Below are positions 1 to 8,400 of a stretch of DNA of 64,000 nt, in pieces. The DNA comes from Lachnoclostridium edouardi (lineage in GTDB: Bacteria > Bacillota > Clostridia > Lachnospirales > Lachnospiraceae): NCBI RefSeq assembly GCF_900240245.1, contig NZ_OESQ01000001.1, forward strand, positions 349,436-413,435, written 5' to 3'. Every line of letters starts with the position of its first letter. Position 1 is the first letter of the stretch. A program made the translations under genes and the position numbers. Below the pieces are notes generated by a model. That model made no database searches. It was not told where the DNA came from and saw only the letters and a program-made list of their open reading frames with translations.

Positions 1-2975
1 GATCATTTTTATACAGATTCACCTCGCTGACTGGTTTGGAAGGAGACAGTCCCTGGAACAGGAAGCTTCCATCGTTCTCATTGATAGTTCCAATAGTATC
101 TGTGAAAGTCTGGTTTCTGTTCAGCCCTTCTATTGTGGTCAGACGTACAGAATCTATGTAGCTGGACCATATATATTTTTCCAGCCGATTTCTGTAATCA
201 CTGCCTCCATTATCATCCTGTATGCCGTTGTCATTGTCATCCAGCCACACTTTTCCTCCCACCTCTACAGTCTTAGGAACAAGAGTAACCTGAACAGGAT
301 TGCTTTGCAGCAGGAAACTATATTGCTGATGGGCATCTCTATAGAAATAAGAAAGTCCAAACGAGTTTACTGCATACTTATAATAACACTCTTCCAGTTT
401 ACTATCGTCAGATAAAATTTCAGGGTCCAGATCTGCTGTATACTTAAAAATCAGCTTATCATCTTTTGCCATTCCAAGATCTTTAATCACAAAAGCTATG
501 CCGGTAATACTGCTTGAATCAGCAGGTTGATCCTTTTTCCAATTTGTAAAATTATCCGGCTGGCCCATCAATTCCTTCTCCAGCTTTGCTTTATCAGAAC
601 CAGAAGAAGTTGTATAATACTGAGTCAGTTTTTCAGCTGGAATTTCTTCAGACCTTTCTCTTCCGTCTACATCAGTTTTCACCAAGGTTATACTGTCAAG
701 TGATTTGTAGGTCATCCTCCACTCGCTGCCTCGTCCGTCATCTGTATTAGGAAGAAGATCCATAATTCTGACTTCATTGATCACTGTGTCCTTAGCAGAA
801 CTGTTGCGGACAGTAAGGCGGAATTCAGCTGTAGCTTTTTTATCTGTTACATCATTTGGATTTTCCTTTACCTCAATTTTTCCGTAGCTATCGCCGTATA
901 CATAATGATCGTCTATATTTCCTTTAACTTCCTTGAGAATCTCAACAGCGCTGACTGTTTTCATAGTGCTGTCTGCATTAGCTGTTATAAAGGCATAATC
1001 ATTCCACTTTGCAAAATTAGGATACTGTGCCAAAAGACTTTGAATCTCTGAAGGCAGTACCTCTGTGGGCCATTCTCCCTGACCCGAACCGTTTGCCAGC
1101 TGAAAGCTTGCTCCATGTAAATTCTCAGACAGAATCGGATTTTTCACATCACTGGTCATATATACAGTGTTGCGTATGGAAGGGTTCAATACTAAGGCCG
1201 CGTTTGTTACCTGAGCCTTAAAGCTTACAGTCACTATGTCCCCGTCTTTTAACTCTCCCTTAATAGGGAATACAATAATGTCCCTGTCGCCCAGCCGCAA
1301 TATAGAAGTATCTTCAGACTGTATAGACAAATCCGAATCAGCTTCCATGTGGAGAGAACCTCTTACTGCAGTTAATCCTGCCGGTAGATAATCTATAAGC
1401 ACAGGGTCCTTTAATGGCATCATATCTTCATCATGCACATTAGTGATTTTCATCTCATACTCAAGAATATCGTTTGGCTCTATATCTGTGATCTTACTTA
1501 CTGACTTCTCTACAGAAACTCTTGGAGCTTTCGGCCCGTTTACATTAATATCTACAGTGGAGGAGGCAGACTGGCTTCTTAATTCTTGAGTTCCATCAGC
1601 CATCCACTCCTGATAATCTACGTCTATTTTAGCCGTATTACTTACTTTTGAAACAGCTATTCGGAAGCTTTCGTTACCATCTTGTGATGGCTGTTGGAAA
1701 ACAAAGACCTCAACCTTAATTTCCCCTAGCTCTAAATCCTGAGGAAGGCTGTATTTCTTCCCTGTTTGTTCCTTATATATATCGGAGTAATACTCAATCT
1801 CTATACTTTTAATATTACCAGAAACTGTGTCAGGAACTTGAATCAGCTCAGGTGCAGCTCCATCCAGACCGCTGACTTTTACAGGGTCGGCTGTATGTAA
1901 TAAGGGGGCGCTATCATTTTCTCCGCCAAAACCATAGAACCTTACCACTGCCAATATGTCGCCTACATCTGCCGGATCATTTGAACCATCTTTCTTAATA
2001 TAGTTCTTATATTTTACTTCAGACAGCTGTACTGATGTAATGGTATACATATCCTTCTCATAGTCCTCATACCCCAAAGAATTATTATTTCCATCCATCA
2101 TATTCAATCCAGTATCTGTTATTACCAGTTTGTCTAAAGGAAGGGTATTGTCTACTGTTGTTTGCAGAGAATATGTAACCTTCTGTTTGTCATTCCACCT
2201 CAAGTCTTCTGGAGTTACTGTTTTTTCCACCTTAACATTCACCTGCTGCCTTACATTCGCTAAAGTGATTGTCTGGTTTTCCTCCTCTGTAATGTTTTTA
2301 GTAACCTGGTATATAGTCCTTGTATCCTCTTTATTAATTACATACTCATTTATACTCTGGGTATTGCCAGTATCACCAGCAATACTTATTTCTTCAAACG
2401 TGTAAGTACCTGGCTGCAAATAAACCTTAACCCCTTCTCCGCCATAAGGCACCTGGATATCCGTTCCAACTTGAGCACCTGTTCCATCAGTAATTTCCAC
2501 AGTTACCTTTCTCTCTGGGTCTGGTTTGTGGCCAGGGTCTATTGCATCTACTTTTTTAATCGTTACTTCACTGGAAGGACGGTTAAATGCCCTGCACTCA
2601 TACACAGTTCCAGGAACCAGATTTTCAGGAAGCTTATAAACTGTTATATCTTGGCCGTCCACTTTGATTGTCTCTGGATGTACTTCTGTTTCTGTCTTTG
2701 TGCCGTCTTCATTCTCTGACTGAAGCCAAATGCTTTCCAGCTGATACAAGGTATATCCCTGATTATTTTTGATCTCTCCATCAGCAATAGCATACTGCTG
2801 ATGATTGTCTAATTCTAAACCGTCAAAGGTAAGAACGCCATCTGATGTATCACCATCTTCCTTATAACTCCAAACTCCGCTATTGCCCTCTTCTTCGTAA
2901 AGATAAAATTGAACAGCCGGATTTGTCAGCAGATTGTCCTCATCATATCCCTCAGTGTGAACCTGGCCATACTTT
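1..2975 (-). CDS. Giant SpaA/Cna_B-type adhesin, C-terminal section (partial, runs off left edge)
   Basis: I translated the minus strand by hand. It is one uninterrupted frame from the A7 tract to the window edge, about 990 codons, with no start of its own. It continues the adhesin after a one-base frame change. Visible pieces in order are a short Cna_B-like part, a valine/threonine-rich beta-domain stretch, DUF11-like repeats (YEMKITNVHDEDMMPLKDP followed by a YLPAGL turn, near 1430-1350), and an SdrD_B-like motif (VWLDDNDNGIQDDNGG, near 260-210). These are typical of stalk domains of Gram-positive wall-anchored adhesins. An LPXTG-like sorting signal would lie beyond position 1. Alone this stretch cannot be translated unless ribosomes shift frame at 2973-2979 and read through the TAG at 5485. 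Family assignment is firm; functional state is unknown. Confidence 0.8.
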
Positions 2976-5484
2976 TTTTAATATCCATACCGCCTTTATT
3001 TGTAATGGTCAGTTCAGGATATACCGAAGTTCCGTCAGGCCGTTCATCATAAGAAGAAACCACTTTTCCAGGAGTAAGTTTCACTTCAATGGGCCTCCGT
3101 TCTAAAACGTATCCGGCAGGAGCCTTCTCCTCTTGCAGGTAATAGGTCTTTTCTGACAGATCAGTCATTGTTACTTCTGCCCGGTAAACTCCTGTGCCCT
3201 TTCCATCTTTCTGTTCCTCTTTAAAGTCAACTACTGGTATTGTACACTCTTTATCTTCGTACAATTTAAATTCAGCGCCTGATAAAGGTTTTACCACATT
3301 CCCTTCAGCCCCTTCAGCAATTTTAAATACTTCTATACCTGCCTTACTGAATCTATTGGTTACTCCAATGCTTACATTTTTAACAGTACCGTCAAATGTA
3401 CCAGCCAGCACCATATAGCCTTGATCGTCTTTTGTCCAGCCAGTTCCTGTATCTTGTAACAGCCAATTTGAATTGCTTCCCTCTTTTATACAGTAAGATT
3501 CATTAGCATTCAGCTGAGGCAGCCACACTGACGCTGTTCCATTATAAGTTGTACCTGACCCGCTAAAGGACCGGATGGTCATAGCCAGCTGTTTACCAGA
3601 GATATCAGGATCATTTACTGGGATATAGTCAGCAGCTCCTGATGGTTCTAATGGATCTGTTATCTTTTTGAAAACGTAGAAGGTTAAACTGGTGCCGTTT
3701 ACAATACCGTTTATTTCTTGGGCAGACATATAAGTTCTCATATCGCCAAAATCCAGTGTTTTTGTTAATTCCAGCTGCACCTCAGGTTCATTGGTAATAG
3801 TGACAGTTTCTTTTGTAATATAGTTTTCTTTACCTTCACCTGCCATATCTCCTCTTACAGCAGTAATGATGTTAGAAGTTCTCAGACTGTAATGCTCTGG
3901 CGCAACAAGCTCTTCAAACATATACCAGCCTGGAGGACAATCAGTGAGAGTTAATGATCCATTAACATTTGTAGCGACTGTCTTTTCCTCATATACACCC
4001 CAATCTGTATCTGCTGCTGTCGGCCTGCCAGAATAATTATCATCTTGAATATCTGCTTTCAAATAACCATTCGCCAGATCTGAGGCAGCAAAAGGTTTGT
4101 AATAAACCTTAAATACAGCTCCAGAAAGATTAGTATCCTGGAATTTCGCATCTTTTTTCCGGCTCTCTATATCTGCCAGCTGAGGATTATAAATTTTCAA
4201 GGTTCTGGTCGGTCCTGTTATTCCCTCATCCCTGGGCTGCAATATTAAAGTTCTTGCTAAACCATCATCCGGATCAGGATATCCCCAATATCCAACAGTA
4301 ATTTCATTTGTTTGGAATACATCATCAAAGTAGTTATTAGTGACAACTTTGGAGGCAGAATCTGACAGAACCTCTGCTGTGACTTTATAAGTTCCGCTGT
4401 TTAAGTTATTGAAAGTAGCTATAAACCTTCCACCGCTATTTTTTGTTACCTGTTCTTCTCCATTATCCAAGGTAAACTTAATACCTTCCAGACCACTAAT
4501 GGTATCTTTATTCCATGGCAGTTTCTCAACCTGCAGAATTGGCTTTCTTGGATTAAATACATGTACTACGCAGTCTTGATTCTGCACTACAAAATATCTG
4601 AAATTCCAATCATTTGGCCCTCCGCTATAGAAATTATCGTAGTTTATATTACCTTTCATTTCTTTCAGTCTGTAGCTTCCTGAGCGCAGAGGAACAGTTA
4701 TCTGGCCACTGGTGTTTGTTGTAAACTCCGTAACCTCCTTGCCATCTATATTGACTGAAATAGTTTTAAAAACCCTTTCTCCTGCTTCTGCGTCATACTC
4801 TTCTCTTTCCAAGGTAAATTTCACACTGTTTAATTGTGTTTTACCAATTTCACTAGCAGTCATTACAGCCAATTCATCATCTGTTTTTCCAAATGTTTTT
4901 GTACTTGGCGTATATCCCCACTTAAAGATATCAACTTGATATTCTTTGTTGGATGTATTAGTCAGACGTATTCCTGTGGCATCCTGTCCATCCTCTGCTT
5001 CTCTGTAGAAATAATCCTCATTATAACAGCCGGAAACATCACCGTAGGCCCGAAGCATCAAGGAATACTTTTCAGTATCCATCTCTACAAGAGCAGGGGC
5101 GTACACCTCTTTTATAAAGAATCTGGCTTCCTTATAATGGGATTCTTCATTTTTACCTTCTGGAGTATCATCTCCTTCTCTTATAAATTTCTCTGCGATT
5201 TCATCTGGTGAATATCCATTAGCCTTCAAGTCTGCTTCCAGATCCGCAAAGTTAATATACTTTGTCATGGCAAAGCCAGACATTATGGCAGGATATTCGC
5301 TTTCCAATCCAGTTTCCACTGTATCTACAAGCAGAATCTCTTCAAATTCTCCTTTACCAGGTACTACTTCACCCTCTTTTGGAAGAGTTGTCAGCCATAC
5401 CTGATATTTTACTCCGCCTAAAAGTGTGTATCTATCTTTCTCAGGCGTAGATGCTCCATGATCCAGGAATTTTTTCAGCTTAAT
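2926..5484 (-). CDS. Giant SpaA/Cna_B-type adhesin, middle section (between in-frame TAG and frameshift)
   Basis: This frame is exactly continuous with the upstream adhesin ORF: the TAG at 5485-5487 is followed directly by about 850 sense codons. The first possible start is a GTG at 5319, with no Shine-Dalgarno at useful distance, so independent initiation is unlikely. The sequence holds several Cna_B/SpaA isopeptide domains, recognisable by repeated GAxFKxY openings (LSGAVFKVYY, LSGAEFKLYEDK), strand-ending YxLxE or YYLQE segments (YYLQEEKAPAGYVL) and terminal ITN. The last domain runs into the A7 tract, after which 18 non-homologous residues precede a TGA. Domain content is clear. Whether it is made as protein depends on TAG readthrough, or on the TAG being a sequencing or lineage-specific change. 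Confidence 0.8.
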   Translation of the reverse strand: MKLKKFLDHGASTPEKDRYTLLGGVKYQVWLTTLPKEGEVVPGKGEFEEILLVDTVETGLESEYPAIMSGFAMTKYINFADLEADLKANGYSPDEIAEKFIREGDDTPEGKNEESHYKEARFFIKEVYAPALVEMDTEKYSLMLRAYGDVSGCYNEDYFYREAEDGQDATGIRLTNTSNKEYQVDIFKWGYTPSTKTFGKTDDELAVMTASEIGKTQLNSVKFTLEREEYDAEAGERVFKTISVNIDGKEVTEFTTNTSGQITVPLRSGSYRLKEMKGNINYDNFYSGGPNDWNFRYFVVQNQDCVVHVFNPRKPILQVEKLPWNKDTISGLEGIKFTLDNGEEQVTKNSGGRFIATFNNLNSGTYKVTAEVLSDSASKVVTNNYFDDVFQTNEITVGYWGYPDPDDGLARTLILQPRDEGITGPTRTLKIYNPQLADIESRKKDAKFQDTNLSGAVFKVYYKPFAASDLANGYLKADIQDDNYSGRPTAADTDWGVYEEKTVATNVNGSLTLTDCPPGWYMFEELVAPEHYSLRTSNIITAVRGDMAGEGKENYITKETVTITNEPEVQLELTKTLDFGDMRTYMSAQEINGIVNGTSLTFYVFKKITDPLEPSGAADYIPVNDPDISGKQLAMTIRSFSGSGTTYNGTASVWLPQLNANESYCIKEGSNSNWLLQDTGTGWTKDDQGYMVLAGTFDGTVKNVSIGVTNRFSKAGIEVFKIAEGAEGNVVKPLSGAEFKLYEDKECTIPVVDFKEEQKDGKGTGVYRAEVTMTDLSEKTYYLQEEKAPAGYVLERRPIEVKLTPGKVVSSYDERPDGTSVYPELTITNKGGMDIKKSMARFTLRDMMRTIC
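2973..2979 (-). repeat. A7 tract at a one-base frameshift in the adhesin
   Basis: On the coding strand the sequence is ATT AAA AAA AGT. In the zero frame the protein ends about 18 codons later at 2926. Slipping back one base gives AAA AAG TAT GGC, which continues the adhesin frame without a stop to the window edge. The tract therefore behaves as an A8 that has lost one A, or as a slippery A AAA AAA G site. An SD-like AAAGGCGG lies about 11 bases upstream. Confidence 0.75.
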
Positions 5485-8400
5485 CTAAGCTTCATAAATT
5501 CCTTTTCCCGGGCCCTCTAAATGGTCATTGTAAAGCTCCAGACCACTATTTACCTCAGAATGATATTGAGTTACCTTTACATCTCCATTCCCTGAATTCT
5601 CATAAGTAAACTCTCTTTTACTGGACTCCGGGGAATAGATGCCCATAACCTTAGGTAAGGGTTCTACTTTATGGCCGGTGGCAGATTCTGTTTCTACCAA
5701 CCAGTAAATATAACCTGGCTCTAAAACAGTAGTGTCAAACATGCCTTCCCTCGTAACCCCTGTTTCTGGGTCCAGCTTTGTTCCACTTTCATACTCTCCT
5801 ACTAACTGGAACTTATTCATAACCTCCTCTGCTGAGGCTGTAAGAGTATTGTCTTCCGGAAGATCCTGCTTGTACAGTTTAAATTCTGCCCCGTTAAGTG
5901 TCTCGCCTTTATCTTTACATAACTTTGTAAACTCAAACTGTACCCAGGGATTATAATTAACCAACCTATCTGTAGTCTGAAGAGTGTTAGTGTTGCCCTC
6001 ATCATCTACACCGCTTCCGCCTATTTTTTCCCAATGATAAGCAACTGCATTATATTTATTCTTCAGATCATCTACAGTAATAATATTGTTGTTTCCATCA
6101 CGGCCCTGTTTTTGATAAGCCGCCGGAAGAGGCTCTCTTGTTTCTTTTTCTCCAAGCTTTTTTTCAGGCATCTCTAAGTATACGCCGCACTCTGCTTTTG
6201 TGGGGACTCTCACCTCTGCTATATAATACTGCTTATCCTTTTTTACTTCTTTAAATACTGCGTTTCCGTCATAAGGATCTGTAACAGCATCCGCTACCCA
6301 GGTAACATTTTCCTGATCATCTACCTCAAACAATGCAAGGGTTACTCTGCCCAACACATAATCTACAGGGTTTGTCTCATAAAGCCATTGATTTCTCCAC
6401 ACCTTAGGAGCCTTAATCGTAATTTTAGGATCATTCTCCAATACCAGATTTGTCTCTGTTGCTGTATCTACTGGCTTTAAGATTTCTCCAGGCTCCAAAG
6501 TGACTTTGATCTCTTCATCTGTAAGGAAATACTTATCTGGAGCAGCCGTCTCCTTAATTACATATGTAATAAGCTGTCCTTTTTCATCTACAACGGGCAG
6601 ATCTTTAAATGTAGCAAGCCCACCGCTGGTTTTTTCTACTTTAACAGCATTATTTGAATCATCTGACCGGTAAATAGAAAGCTCAGCTCCTGATACAGTA
6701 AGACCGGTAATAGAGTCCTTTTTCTTAATTTGCACCCCGCCTTTATTCTCATAATTCACCATGGAGAACAGGTCATGGGTATTTGTGTCTTTTGCATTTT
6801 CTATTTTGTATGGTCCAAAATAAGCTGCATTTTCAGCATCGGTTGAGACTAGCTCCATTTTCAGGCTAATACCTTCAACGTCCATCCACTCATATTTTTC
6901 CTTAGCCTCTCCTGGAGAAGCTTGCTCAAACAGATAATAAGGATTAATAATACCATCCTTTATAACTTCCTTAAAATAATACTCCCCTGGAGGAAGCTGA
7001 GCCGCCACATTAGAGCTGATTACTTTATCAGCTACTTGCTGAAATGTACCGTCTGCCTCTTTCGTGTATACTTCAAATGTAATATTTTCAGGATAAGTAA
7101 TGGCTCCCCCCTCTGTACTGTCTCCCATTGTCTTCAGGGATTTCTTAATTTCAAATTTGTAATGAGGGTCATTATAAATTTTTAAAGTATGGTCCCCTTT
7201 ATTAGCCAGTATTTTTCTAAGTTCTTCTCTTGTTACAATATTATCGCCATCTTCATCTTCAGCCTTAATGACATAAGTTTCATCTTTTTTACTATAATTA
7301 GGCGGCGCTACACTTTCTGTAACTGTATAATCGGTTCCTGGCTTTAACATGAACAGGGTACCGGCTGAAGTCATATCAATCTTAATTCCAGTCTTACCAT
7401 CCTGTTCTAAGGATGCAGGATTTCCGTCTTTATCAGTATATGTAACCTCTATCTCTGCGCCTGAAATTCGATTTTTTGTTACAGAGTCATACTTCTGCAC
7501 CCAGTAGGGAAGCTCCTGTTTCACATTGTAGGCAGTTACGTCCACAATTTCTGTTCTGCTGACGCGGCAGGGGCCAATGGCCTGGACTGTCTTTCCATCT
7601 ATCTCGATATCCTGGACATAATACTGGTTTAACTCAGGAGTTGCCGATGAAGATGAAGCCACCTCCAGCTTTTCACCCTCTTTTATTCCTTCCTCCACCC
7701 AATAATAGTCAATGAGTCCTCCTCCAGCTTCCCCTGTAAAAATCTCCAGCTCTTTCAGAACAATCTGGCCATCTTTATCTGTGCTAAAAATAGTTTCACC
7801 ATTTTGGGATACTTTTGCATATGTACCGTCTGAATTTCTCCGGTACAAGCTAAAAGTTCTTTTATTGGCGTCAGTGGCATCTGCAATTTTTTCTGTATAA
7901 ATTCCATTCTGGACAGAAGCTGTATATTTTGTTAATGTCATCTGGCCCAGTCTGATATTCTTTAATTCCTTACTTGTAGTGCCAGAAGGAGTTAAGGTAA
8001 ATTCTTTGTATACCTTTCTTTCTGTTTGGTCTACTTCTACTGTTAAATCGTCAGAACTTTCCCCGCTGCTGTAGCCTTCAGGCAATTCTTCTACTATACG
8101 GTAAGAAATCGGGTTTCCATCGCCATCTAATGCAGGCAGCTTTTCTGAAAACTTAGAATTTGTACCTACAGAATATTTTTTGGTATTTCCATCTGCGTCT
8201 GTCACATCTTCCCATGCACCGTTATTCTTTCTCTGAAAATAAAAGGCGTTTACAAAATCCGGCTGAAGACGTGTGGGAACATCCACATACTGGTTCTCAT
8301 TATTCTGCACTAATTTTGTAACTTCGATTTTTCCCTGATTTTCCTGATTAGGCCAGGGGATTTCAAAGTTATTAAGCCTGTTTGCCTCTACCTTTACTTC

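Noticed and set aside
2130..2719. Hydrophobic plus-strand ORFs opposite the adhesin
   Set aside because: They are antisense shadows of Thr/Val-rich beta-domain codons; the minus frame is continuous and has clear domain homology.
5485..5487. Genome-wide TAG recoding (for example to Gln) as explanation for the amber codons
   Set aside because: TAG is the natural terminator of the symporter and PBP genes, each followed at once by a terminator structure, so general recoding is not supported.
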